A stretch of DNA of 64,000 nucleotides, from contig CM044874.1 in assembly GCA_024500155.1 (NCBI GenBank), forward strand, positions 43,988,884-44,052,883. Reading direction: 5' to 3'. Every line of letters starts with the position of its first letter. The stretch's first letter is position 1. A program made the translations under genes and the position numbers. The stretch is from Chenopodium formosanum. Its lineage: Eukaryota; Streptophyta; Magnoliopsida; Caryophyllales; Amaranthaceae. This document shows, in pieces, positions 11,215-22,847 of this stretch. The notes below the pieces were generated by a model. That model made no database searches and was not told where the DNA came from. It saw only the letters and a list, made by a program, of their open reading frames with translations.

Positions 11215-14200
11215 CAATCACTGGCCGGTGTACGGTCAGATGAGCTCCGTCCCCAACCGGCTGGCGAAAGCATTGATCTCACTCTGGATGACAGTCGTCC
11301 GGAACGTACTGTAAAGGTTGGGACGGTTGCTCATGCTACCTTGGGTGCAAGCTTGCACCTTCTGCTAAAGAAATTCAAAGACATTTTTCCCTTTGAAGTG
11401 GAAGAAATGCCAGGCGTCAGCCCGGATCTCGCTGTCCACAAACTCGCCGTGGACCCTAAAAAGAAGCCCATCCGGCAAAAGAAAAGAAACCACGGCGAGG
11501 AAAGAAGTCAGGCGGCAGCTGCCGAAGTCAAAAAGCTGCTAGACGCCAGGTTCATCCGGCCCTGTAATTTTCCCGACTGGGTGGCCAACGTGGTCCTTGT
11601 TAAGAAACCGAATGAGACCTGGAGCATGTGTGTTGATTACACAGACCTCAACAAGGCGTGTCCAAAGGACAGTTACCCGCTTCCAAAGATCGACAGTCTG
11701 GTCGACTCTACAGCCGGTCACGCCTTGATGAGTTTTATGGATGCCTACTCCGGCTTCCATCAGATACCCCTGTGGAAGAAAGATCAAGAGAAGACGGCCT
11801 TCGTCACTGATCAGGGGCTATTCTGTTATACTGTGATGTCGTTTGGCTTGAAAAATGCGCCTGCCACTTTCCAACGGATGATTAATAAGGTCTTCATTAA
11901 TCAGATTGGGAGGAATGTGGAGGCGTACATTGATGACATGATAGTCAAATCCAAGCTACAGACGGATCACCTTGCTGATCTCCGAGAAACATTCACCACC
12001 CTCAGGCGGCATAGGGTTATGTTAAATCCTAAGAAATGCGTCTTTGGTGTTGAGTCTGGGAAGTTTCTCGGATTCCTGATTGATCAAAGGGGGATAGAGG
12101 CTAACCCTGAAAAGATACAAGCGGTGATAGACATGAAGTCACCCCGTTCTGTCAAGGAAGTGCAGAGGCTCACCGGTTGCCTGGCTGCCCTAAGGAGGTT
12201 CCCAGTCGGTCAGGTGACAAGTGCCTCTACTTCTTCCAAGCAATCAGGAAGAAGACCAGATTTGAATGGGGGGATGACGCTGAGGCGGCGTTCCAGAGGT
12301 TGAAAGAGCATTTACATTCTCTACCTAGGTTGGTCAGCCCTTTGCCTAAGGAGACGTTGTACATGTACTTAGCCGTCTCAGATCATGCCCTCAGTGTCGT
12401 TCTACTTGCTGAGCGAGACGGCGTGCAGCTCCCGGTTTACTTCATTAGCTATGTTCTTAAAAATGCTGAACTCCGGTACCCCATGGTTGAAAATTTTGGC
12501 CTTGCTTTGAATATGGCATTCAAAAAGTTGAACCCTTACTTTTTGGCACACCCAGTGGTGATTTACACCGACCAGCCACTCAAGCGGCCAATGTCTACCT
12601 TGGACTCATCCGGGAGAATGTTGAAATGGGCTATTGAAATGCAAAGTCTTGAAATCACTTACGAACCAAGGAAGGTAGTGAAAGGTCAGGCGTTTGCCGA
12701 CTTCATTGTTGAAATGACCCGTCCGGTGGCTCCGGATAATCTTGATCAGGTTTGGAAAGTGTATGTAGACGGGAGCTCTACTAAGAACGGCTGTGGTGCA
12801 GGCGTAATTTACAAGTCTCCTGAAAGGGACAGATTTGAGTATGCACTACGCTTCAAGTTTCAGGCCTCTAACAATGAGGCGGAATATGAAGCCCTGCTAG
12901 CCGGCATTCGCATGTGTAAGGCGGCAGGGGCCATGAAAATTGACGCCTACTCTGATTCTCAATTGGTCGTTAGCCAGTATGAGGGAAGCTACGAGGCTAC
13001 TCATCCGGCTATGATTAAATATCTTCAGGCAGTCAAAGAAGAGACCAAGGCACTTGAGGAATTCCGTCTGAGTCAAGTGCCTAGGTCGGAAAACAACCAG
13101 GTGGATGCATTGTCAAAACTAGCGTCTTCCGCCTGCCATGATACGCCTCGGTCTGTCTTTTGGGAAGTTCTTGAAAAGAGAAGCATCTATGAAGATCCCA
13201 TTGGAATTCTGGACTGAAGCTCTACCTGGATGGATGGCATCCGGGCCTATCTCTCAGACGGCACACTTCCTGATTCGCCACAAGAAGCAGCCGTCTTAAA
13301 GAAGCGAGCTGCAAGCTTCGAGTTGAAAAATGGAGAACTCTTCAAGGCGGGGTTTCTTAAGCCCCTGTTGAAGTGTGTCACCCCAGAAAAAAGGAAGGAA
13401 GTTCTTAAAGACTTGCACTCGGGATTCTGCGCCTCCCACACATGCGGCAGGTCCCTAGCCGTCAGAGCCAGACGACATTACTTTTGGCCCACTCTTGAGG
13501 CAGACGCCAAGGAGTTGGTGAAGAAATGTGACAAGTGCCAAAAATTTGGCAAACTCATTCACCATCCGGCTACTGATCTGACGACCATCCACAGCCCAAT
13601 CCTATTTGCAAAATGGGGCATGGACATTCTAGGTCCTTACACGCCTGCTCCAGGCGGAAAGCGCTACATCTTGGTGGCTGTGGATTATTTCACCTAGTGG
13701 GTGGAGGCTGAGGCGATTAAAAACATCAAGACCGCAAACGTGATTTCCTTCATTTGGAAGAACATTATCACCCGGTATGGGGTACCTATGTCTATGGTGT
13801 TTGATAATGGTCCTCAGTTTGAGACACCTCAGCTAAAAACTTGGTTGGGAGATCAGGGGATCTCAAGCTATTTTGCATCTGTTGGCCGGCCCCCCAAGCA
13901 AACGGCCAAGTTGAAGCCTTCAATAAACTCATCTCAGACGACATTAAGAAGAAAATAGAAAGAGCCGGTGGCTTATGGGCAGAAGAACTAATACATGTCC
14001 TATGGGCCATCCGGACAACAGCAAAAGGGGCAACCGGTGAAACCCCATTTCTCATGGTTTACGGTGCTGAAGCCGTCTTGCCCATCGAACATTACGAGCC
14101 GACTCTCAGAGTCATGCTGTATAATGAAGAGGCAAACTGGGAAGCAATGCGCCTCATTGGATTCACTCCCACAACGCAGGGGCAATGCCGCCTTGCGTCA

Positions 14201-14459
14201 TGAGATTTACCGTCTGAGAATGACTAGAGCGTACAACAAAAAAGTACACAAGCGTCCTTTGAAAGTTGACGACTTAGAGTTACGGAAAATGGAGGCAACA
14301 GGTAGGGCCAATGAGATGGGAAAGCTAACTCCAAATTAGGAAGGCCCCTACCGGATCTATGAAGAAGTAAGGGATGACACCTACCGCCTGGAAACCCCAT
14401 ACGGCAGCCGTCTGCTTAGAACTTGGAATGTAGACAATCTAAAAAAGTACTACTTCTGA
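11215..14459 (+). pseudogene. Retand-1 RT-RNase H-integrase, degenerate
   Basis: Downstream of the UAG the same frame continues (QSLAGVRSDELRP...) into RT with the YIDDM catalytic box (about 11923-11940). A frameshift lies near 12185 and the next frame carries the RNase H domain (VYVDGSSTKNGCG, about 12758). Stops interrupt at 13216 (GILD*) and about 13695 (DYFT*WVEAEA, TAG for TGG). The integrase zinc finger (CDKCQKFG) and D,D core (WGMDILGP, FDNGPQFE) are visible; indels follow near 13890 and 14160 and a stop near 14338. The C-terminus NVDNLKKYYF ends at 14459. It cannot encode a working polyprotein. Confidence 0.9.
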
Positions 14460-15666
14460 GATTGTAAACTTTTTGTAAACATTGAGTAAATTAATGAAGA
14501 TCCAGACTTTGTTTGCAAAATTGAGTGATTGTTTGATTATCCATCCGGGTAATACCCAGGCGGATTCTTCTTTACCTAACTAAGTTTGACACTTAGTAAA
14601 GGTTACATTTGTTGGACCGCCTGGGTAATACTCGGATCCCTTGTTTATTTAAGTTTGATACTTTGTTTATTCAACCCGCTTGTTTAAAAAACTAAGTTCG
14701 ATATTTAATGTAAATTTAATGCTGACTAAAAACTAAGCACAAAAATGTTTAGTGGCTATACAACCGGTCTCAAACAAGACCAGAGGCTAAAATGGCCGGA
14801 TGGTTGCTCACCTTATAAAATCGCCTGTCCCAACATGGACAAAGGCGTCCGGCGACACCCCTCAGGGTGAAATCGTCGCCGAGAACAGACTATTTATCGG
14901 TTCTACGTACCAATGCAGACGACAAAAATTGAACGACCAAATTGGTCAACTCATAGCCGTCTGACCAAAATAACCTATGAAGAATGAATTAAGTTACCAG
15001 ATACCGGATGCCCACAGGCATCAGTCGGTCACCGGCTGAAGTTCTCACTTAGGTTATCTATTCCAAAATTGCACTTCCCACCCCAATTGGGGCAAAAGAG
15101 CTGTTCAATGGCTATGAAATCTCTACCAAGACGGACAAACGTCGTCTGTGTAGTGACTGAAATGTCTGTCGATGTACGGCAGTGCACTTGGTTTGGGGCA
15201 ATCACTACTGTGATTGATTGACTTACAAACATATCATGCTCTTTGCAGCATAAGACGTTTTCAAGTCAATCAACCAGCTCCACTTGAAACCAATCACACA
15301 GCCATCCAGGGGCAAGGACAGCCAGACTATTAACTAGTTAGGCAAAAAATCGCCGCATGCTTTTGATAAGATAGGCAAAAATTGAAAAATTAAAATTTGC
15401 ACAAAATAAAAATTCAAATGCAAAATGATCAAAACCGACTCAGTCGGTGCATTTTATAAAAGTCCACCCAACCAAACGGTTGCAGTGGATCAAATGTTAA
15501 CCGGACCCCGTCCGTGAGAAAGAAATTGCTAATTAACCCGGCTCCTTAGCCGGTAAATACAAGGATACTCGGCACGCAGGCCGAAAAAAGTAAGTTTTGG
15601 CATACAGCCGCTGAATAAAAGAAAATAAAAAGCAAAGATTAGCATACTGCCGCTGAGTGGTCACTT
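14460..15666. other. Retand-1 untranslated spacer between pol and antisense gene
   Basis: Non-coding. It holds degenerate copies of the taayacccaggcgga / aagtttgayacttag unit (about 14540-14720) that is tandemly repeated in Retand-2, and then a long stretch with Retand-2 homologue 42673-43600. No ORF was assigned. Confidence 0.7.
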
Positions 15667-18019
15667 CTAGCCTGCAGACGGAGTCTCCTGGTCCTCCTCC
15701 TTCTCCTCATCATTTGAGGGTATCTCCTGTGCTTCACCAGGACCAGGAAGCTCAGGCGCGGACAGCTCGTTGGAATTGACCCAAGCTTCAAAAGAGGCAG
15801 GCTCTGGCTTGCCTTGTTCTCTCAAGTACACCACGTACTCGGCATAGCTGTGCGCCAGTGCCCAGATGCTATAATCCGCGTTTGGGTACAAGGCAGCCCA
15901 GGCAATCTTCATACGGGCGTCATTGTCAGTGTCACTCTCAGCAACAAGGCGGTTTTGCTCCGCCTCCAGGGTTGCTGCAAAGTCCTTCTGAGCCTAAGCA
16001 GCCTCCTTCTCCAGCTTTTGAACCTTGGCCTTCAGTTTGGTGTTCTCTTCGGAAACACCTTTAAGTGTGCCAAGGTCCGTCTAGGCCTTCTTGAGCGCCT
16101 CATCAGCCTTCTTGGCGCTCTCGTCCGCCTTCTTCCGGGCCTCCTTTGCCTTCTTCTGGGCCGTCTCAGCATCACTCGCCTGCTGTTTGGCCGTCTCCAG
16201 ATCCGCCTCCAGCTGTTGGATTCTAGGCGCTTGTGTCATAATGATTGCTTTAGTTTCAAGTTCATTTACGATAGTCGAGTGTAAAGCAATATTATCAGCG
16301 TTTATGGCGGACTTCTTGGCCCTTTTTACCTCTTCCCGTTTGCGGGAATAAGGACGTTTGAGCCCGTCCACCCGCAGCATGGCCTGCAAAAAGTCAGGCG
16401 GCATAAGTATGACAGGCGGGATAAGACACTTGAAAAAATAAAATTGAATTAACAAGTTTCTTACCAGCCAGAAGGGATAGAATGCGTTCAAGATTGAACG
16501 TCTCTACCCTAGGGATATTGTCCTTATCCCTCTTCCGGACGGCTTTCAGCATGGCCTTGGCATGCTTCTGGACGTCTGGTCAGCGGGGAGATTGATCTGC
16601 ACCACAATCAATACATGATGAGTGCGAAACTAAGGCAGCACCTATTTGATGCCGACCGTCTGAGGATGACGTCTGTTGGGAGTGGGATTTCACCCGTAAA
16701 GGCCACCCCAGCTCAAGCGGGGATTCAAAAGGGTTTTTACCTTCAGAGCCGGCCAAGCGGGAACCGCTTGCAGGCGTGGTGAACCCCACGGCTGCTGATA
16801 AGGGGTTGACAAGATCAAGGCACAGGCTGCCGCCTACCTTCTCGAGTCGCCCCGCTATCCGTATCGGCTTAGGCCCGGCTGAGGCGCCAGGAGTTGATGC
16901 AGAGGTGGATTTTTTTATTTTGTTGAGAACGGCAGGGTTCTCCTCCCTAGCCCGTTTGAGTTGTTTCTCAAACGACTTTCCAACCTCTCCTCCCTGAAAA
17001 AATAACCAAAGTTAAGGTTAGCATCCGGGAAAATGATTTTAAAGGATCAACGTATGAAAGGGTCAGGCGTTTGTTACCTTAGCCTTGAGCTCAGCCGCAG
17101 ATTTCTCCGCAAGATCTTTGCGGATGGTTGCAGAAGACCGTTTAGGAGTTTTCTCCGACTACAGCATGATTAGAGCTTCTTCTGTAAAAAGAAAGAAATT
17201 GGTCAATATCATAAATCAATTTCGATAGAAAAATACTACAGACGGTATAAACTCAGGCGCATAGGTTTTGAAAACATGTGCCCTAGCCCACAGGCGGCTA
17301 GGAAACACTCATCCCTGAACCAGGCGCTCTTGGGGATCCAATTCTTGGGGACTTTTATTGTTTCCCCGGTTGACAGAGTTGCGTCTGTGAGGCCGAAAAA
17401 GTCTGCCTCAATTATCTTGTCAAAATCTTCCTCTGGGATCCGGGGAAGAGCGCACTTCCTCCCTAGCAAGTCGGGCTTCTTATTGTACAGACGGAATTCA
17501 TAATTTTCCCGTCTGGTTGGGGCTGACATCAGGTAGAACCTGTGCTTCCAGCCATCGAACTTTGAGACCTTGTCCAAGGTCATCATATACTGCGGCTGTG
17601 TGGTTAGAGTATACCACGCCCTCCAGCCGCCTCCTGTCGCTCTCCGTCTCCTCCTCACTTTGACCCAAGGGGGCAGAGACGGCCTCGTCGCCGCCTTGGT
17701 CACACTCTTCCAAGAAAGAGTCAGCGGGGGTTGAAGGGGCGCGCGGAGGGGATTTTTCCAGAGCCGTCTGGTCTCCCTGACCAGACGTTTCTCCCTCAGG
17801 ATTTTGGCCGCCTGAGCCTTCGCTTTTGTAATTTGGATCCGTTGCCTTCTGTATTGTCCGAGCCATGGTGTCCTGCACAGACACATAACTGGTCGAAATC
17901 CAAGGCAAAGGGTGGTCCCAACACCCCGAGACGGCACTCCCAGTCCTAGACTCAGCCGTCCCTGGTGACCGGCTGGACTCTAACCTAGGCTGTGCCGTGT
18001 GTGTTGGTGATGCATCCAT
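15667..18019 (-). pseudogene. Retand-1 antisense gene, degenerate (gypsy-type transposon domain plus coiled coil)
   Basis: Opposite in strand to gag-pol. It starts at 18019 (MDASPTHTAQPRLESSRS) and matches the intact Retand-2 gene. A deletion of about 480 bp near 17640 joins the acidic linker directly to the WRAWYTLTTQPQYMM region and shifts frame, removing most of the conserved domain. The C-terminal coiled coil (ADNIALHSTIVNELETKAII, about 16250-16310) and acidic tail (to 15667) remain, with a stop introduced near 16083. Intron positions agree with Retand-2. The family match is to the putative gypsy-type transposon domain, by pattern only. Confidence 0.8.
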
Positions 18020-18239
18020 TTATTGCAAGAAATATGTACAAGCGGTGAAAAAAGAAAAGAGCTGAGAGAGACAGAGACAGTACCTTTGGATTTGATATCC
18101 GAAGGAAGGCGGGTCCGGCTGGATCGTCGAAGAACAAACTTTCTTACTCGCGTCTGACTTAAACGGATGACTTCTATTCTCTCAAAGTTTTTCTCTCTAG
18201 GAAATTTTTGTAAACGTGCAAAATTATGAGGGTAAAACG

Positions 18240-18251
18240 GCTATATATAGA
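18240..18251 (-). promoter_or_regulatory. TATA box of the Retand-1 antisense gene
   Basis: ctatatatag on the minus strand lies about 220 bases upstream of the antisense ATG (18019) and outside the LTR. Retand-2 has the same box at the equivalent place (39623-39632). Confidence 0.55.
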
Positions 18252-18327
18252 GGGTAAATACGGGGGCGTTTCCGTAATTTACTCGGAAGGTGAACGGTTA
18301 CTTCTTTATGGTAAAATTACCACCAAC

Positions 18328-18380
18328 CGGAGCGTGACACGTGTCACAGATGCCACGTGGCGTGCCACGTCACATCTGTG
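18328..18380. promoter_or_regulatory. G-box cluster next to the Retand-1 3' LTR
   Basis: gtgacacgtgtcac, gccacgtggc and gccacgtcac occur within about 50 bp, between the antisense-gene TATA box and the 3' LTR, which has three more CACGTG cores in its first 100 bp. CACGTG is the known core for plant bZIP and bHLH factors; activity here is inferred. Confidence 0.5.
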
Positions 18381-18389
18381 AGGGGCAAA

Positions 18390-18877
18390 TGTTTAGGGTA
18401 ATTTTACCCCGCCACGTGGTCCAATCAGAGGATGACACGTGTCAGTCTCAGGATGGCCCAAAGTGGACCAATCCCTGCTTAACACGTGTCACTCCAGAAA
18501 TAAAAGGAAAATGGCGGCCTTCAGGCCCAAATCCCGAGGACGCCGCAAAACGGCGCAGCCCACCAATGATTAGGGTTCCGTAACCTAATCAGGGGCACAA
18601 TTTCCAAAGACCCTATAAATAGGGAGATGTCCCTCATTTTGAGGGCACGTTTTATCATTTATTACACATTTTACTCTTTGATAGTGACATCCTGAGCTTG
18701 GAATCCGAGCAGATCCCTACCTAAATTTCCGCACCTTTTTCTCCCTTCAAGTTTCTAACTTGTGCGTCGGAGGCGGAGCACCACCCGACTGGTGTCTCCG
18801 TTTGTTTTGCAGGTACAGCTCACCCCGGATCAGTCTTCGTGTCGTAACTCTCCCGAGGGACAAAAACACCCAAAACA
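18390..18877 (+). repeat. Retand-1 3' LTR
   Basis: 488 bp, TGTTTAGGG...CCAAAACA, reading towards SIGF. TATAAATAG lies at 18614-18622, so a transcript started in this LTR would run into the SIGF 5' region. Confidence 0.93.
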
Positions 18878-19234
18878 GATTTCTTATTATAATTAATCTA
18901 AACAAAGAAAAAGGTAAGAATTGTATGATTCCTTTTCCTCCTTTTATTTATTTTCATTGGTCTAACCAAATGCCCCCTCAAAAATATAAAATAAATAAAA
19001 GGACAGAGTATAAGGTATCTTATCTAATTTGAGAACCCAAACCCAAACACCCGTCCTCCAAAAAAAAATTAAAAAAAAAAGTTTTAAAATCATAAAAATG
19101 TAGAAAATCGCGCACAAGTAACAAACCTCATCCAATTTGAGAATGGGGTTTTGAGGCTGAAACCTGAGAAGAAAGCTTAGAACGAAGGGACCAAGTTGAA
19201 GTGAAGTTAACATTTTTTCTCTCCTCAAAAATTC

Positions 19235-19322
19235 ATGGAAACTGCCATTAATCTGCTCTCTTCATCTTCCTCATTTCCTCCAAGAACCCAATTCAGAAAC
19301 AATGCTTCTTCTTCTCTTTCAG
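19235..19322 (+). CDS. SIGF: SIGF exon 1 (transit peptide start)
   Basis: First ATG of the frame after the 5' region; encodes the Ser-rich N-terminus. Donor gtacta follows at 19323. The exon ends one base into a codon that exon 2 completes. Confidence 0.88.
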
Positions 19323-22300
19323 GTACTACTTTTATCTTATCCCAATATTTTGCTTTATTCTGCATTTTAAATTGTATCCTTATGTTCTGTAATTTAGTCA
19401 ATATTTTATGCTTATTGGAATAATTTGTTTAATTTGTACTTCGTGGTATCATCATATATATGGAAATTGACTTTCACTTGTTGGAAGTTAAATAATTTTT
19501 GTTTTGGTGAAAAGATTTTCGCCTCATTTGATTGAATTGCTTAGTAGTTATGTTACTTGGACTCTTCCTTTTACATTAGTACTCACGTGAGACCGACACG
19601 ATTCATTTTGGGCAAAAATTAAGGAGAACTGTCACAAAATTGCATAATTAACCACAATAAAATTCGATACATACCGGTGTCTGGATATGACTATGAGTAC
19701 TCAATACTGAGTCACAGAGCTGATTACAATACAGAAAATCGAGGGTGTATTACCTCCGTTCTTTTACGTTTTTCTTGTAGCTGTAGCCTGTAGGTATGCA
19801 TTTTAAGAAAGTATTGAAAAGGTGAGTGTAAGATAAAATAGGATGAAATGAGAGCAAATGTAAAAATGTGGGTGGGCGTGACAAGTGGCAGAAAAACATA
19901 AGTAGATTAAGAAAGAGGCCGAGTTAATCTCACTTACATTTACTTAACTAAATGGAGATAGTAGAGGACAAAATACTACAACTTATGGGTGTTAATTTTG
20001 AGATGAAAGAATTCCAATTGTGGGTTTACTAGGACTAGGACCTCTCACTTTTGGGTACTATTGTAGTTTTTGTTGCTATGTTATTTATTCTTCGTAGGTT
20101 TACCAACATATGGAATGATTATAAATGGTTGGGTTCTATCATGAAGAACTAGAAATCTTATTTTGGTTATTTGTGATTGTGAATAAAAACTTAATGAAAA
20201 AACTAGCTTTTATGACAAAGAAAGGTTTTATATCTGTAATCTTACAGTACCCGTAAAGTAAAACTGCTGGAGGCTATATGATCTCTTTTCAATGTTCTGA
20301 ATATATGATATCTGTTTCTATTCCTTAATCAAATTATGTGTCCATAAATCGCAGTATCCATGGTCAATGAACAAACATCTTTTGTTCAATCCACGACCAC
20401 TACTTTGTTGAGACAATTTCCTGCCTCTGTTGTATCACATGAGCAGCGTGATGAGTGCAAGCAATCCTCATATGTGCTTAAAGAAGATAAAACATGTCAG
20501 GTTAGTGACTGTGCTTGGATTTCATGGAATAGATTTGTCACATGATTGTCGGTTCATATTATTTGCCTATTTATATAGTTGTTCCCCCCCCCCCCCCTCC
20601 TTTAGAAGTTTGCTAAATGGTTTTCTTTAATGAAATCACTCAGTTGTTTAACAAATTATGTGATTACATTCTTCTGCAGTTACTGTCCACCTTGGAGGGT
20701 AAGAAGATTGAACATGCTGCATATATCCAACAACAATTAGGAACTTCTCTTCAACACGAGGAGGAACTTGAACATCAGCTTTGCCATTGGTCTGGCTCAT
20801 CGTTCTTGTAAGGTCCTACTAGATACATCTTCTGTTATTATAAAACGGATTTTACATGTTTTCATTCCTTGATTTTTTGTTCTAAGAATTTTATTCCACG
20901 TTTTAAGCAATCTCTTGTTTCTGTTGCAGGTTAACGTCCCCTATAAGTGAGGAACATTTAACCTCAAAAGCTATGAGTGAGCATAAGGATCTGAAATCAT
21001 GCGAGGTGATTTCACTTGCTGAGGAAGCTCTTTTAGCCTCAAAATTAGCGCTGGCATTAGCTGAGAGCTCCGATGCACTTGTTGTTGGGACAGATGGACC
21101 CTTTTCTTCTAGGTGAACTTTTTAGCATTTTTCATTAAATTTATTGGACTTATGGAATAGCACAATGAAGGGTCAGTTCAGGGGGAAGTCAACTTCTTGT
21201 AAATTCTTAATTCATTGGCTTCATTCAAAAGCAAGTATTTTTTGAGGGATACAATGACTGGTTTTCACTCCCTGCATCGTCTTCCTAATTTTGACTTTGT
21301 CAGATAATATAGAGATCCTTGATTAGAGTGATTTCCATTGATCGATATATATAGGGTTACAATGAGAGTCCTAATCATATTAGGTTACTAACAAGATATG
21401 TAAAGATATCATAAAGATATTCTTATACACAATTCCTAAACCTAGGATGAGAATATTCTATGGATACTCTATCAGACTTCAAGAATTGAATTCCCCCCCT
21501 TCCTTCCGAATAAAATATTATAGTGTCTCGGTCAACTAGGTGTGTGAGACTAATGTGTCTGTATTTCAGGTCAAGTAATAGTAGTACTCCGACAGTAACA
21601 CCGAAAACAGTTAGGTCATCTCGGCTTTTAGAAAGGAGAAATAAGAAAAGGAAGTCTTCAAAGCCTAGAGTAATTCATGAGATAGGTCTTCCTGAAAAAA
21701 AGGCTGATCCAAAAAGGTCGAGTGAAGGATATGATCCGAATGATCCTCTTCGTCTATTTTTATGGGGTCCAGAGACGAAGCAGTTGCTAACCATGCAAAA
21801 AGAGAATGATTTGATTGCCGAAATACAGGTACATTGTAAATTGTTCTGCCAACAGTTTTGTTGATACTTGTACAACTTTAATAATGATTTTATCCAAAAA
21901 AATAAATAAATAAATGAATACTAATAATAGTTTTGTGTGTTTCTGTTTTAGAACTTCATTAAATTAGTCAATGTGAAGCAAAAGCTTGAGTCTCAATTTG
22001 ATCGCGAACCAACATTTGCTGAGTGGGCGGATGCTGTTGGGATGAGTATTGTGGCATTGCATTCAGAGGTGCTCTCTGGGAGGAGAAGCCGGGAAAAATT
22101 AATTCATGCCAACTTACGTTTGGTGGTACATATAGCTAAACAATATCAGAACCGTGGCCTCAGTCTTAAGGACTTATTACAGGTAAACCATGGGCGGATC
22201 TAGCATGCAACAAGTGTATGCACTTTGATACCCTGTACTTATTTTAGAAGTTTTGTTGCAGCTGAATATCATTAAATTTTATTTAGATTGCTGGCAAGCG

Positions 22301-22347
22301 TATAGTATTTCACTGACCTTACAGATGATAGGTTGGCTACTACGAAG

Positions 22348-22378
<31 letters not shown>

Positions 22379-22803
22379 CATTTTTCTTTCTTTCCTCTTT
22401 AAGAAAGATCCCCCCCCCCCCTCTCTCTCTCTTCAAGTGAGTGTTCTCTATTGAATAAGGTGTTAATTTTATTTTTGGTTTGTCTTCTCACTTTCTTTCT
22501 CAGCATTGTTTGCATTTAAAATCATTTAATAAAGGTTAATTTTGTCAATGACTAGTATAGAATTTCATTCTTTTTGATACCATTAGGTCACAGCCTTTAT
22601 TAATTCATGTAAAAGTATATGATTTTGTTTGTGCATATTCTGTATTCGAATCCTAGATATGCCATTGTATAAACCAAAGAACATTACATTTCCTTTTGGC
22701 TTGTTACTTTTGCTGCTTGTAAGGGTCTTAAAAAAAAAAAAAACCCTTGTGCAATCGGATTAGGCGACATGACTGTATGAGATTATCACCTAGCCAAAGA
22801 CTG

Positions 22804-22847
<44 letters not shown>

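Larger units (their letters stand above)
8115..18877 (+). mobile_element. Retand-1: Tat-lineage Ty3/gypsy retrotransposon with antisense gene (10.8 kb, degenerate)
   Basis: Two 488-bp direct LTRs (8115-8602, 18390-18877) bound gag, protease, RT, RNase H and integrase remnants on the plus strand and a separate gene remnant on the minus strand. A PBS-like site follows the 5' LTR and a purine-rich gaggggcaaa precedes the 3' LTR. Flanks are aattt and gattt, an imperfect (4/5) target duplication. About 10 differences separate the LTRs (roughly 2 percent). The layout of Tat pol, then repeats, then an antisense ORF is that known for Retand-type elements; the lineage name is inference from it. It ends 358 bp before the SIGF start codon. 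Confidence 0.92.
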
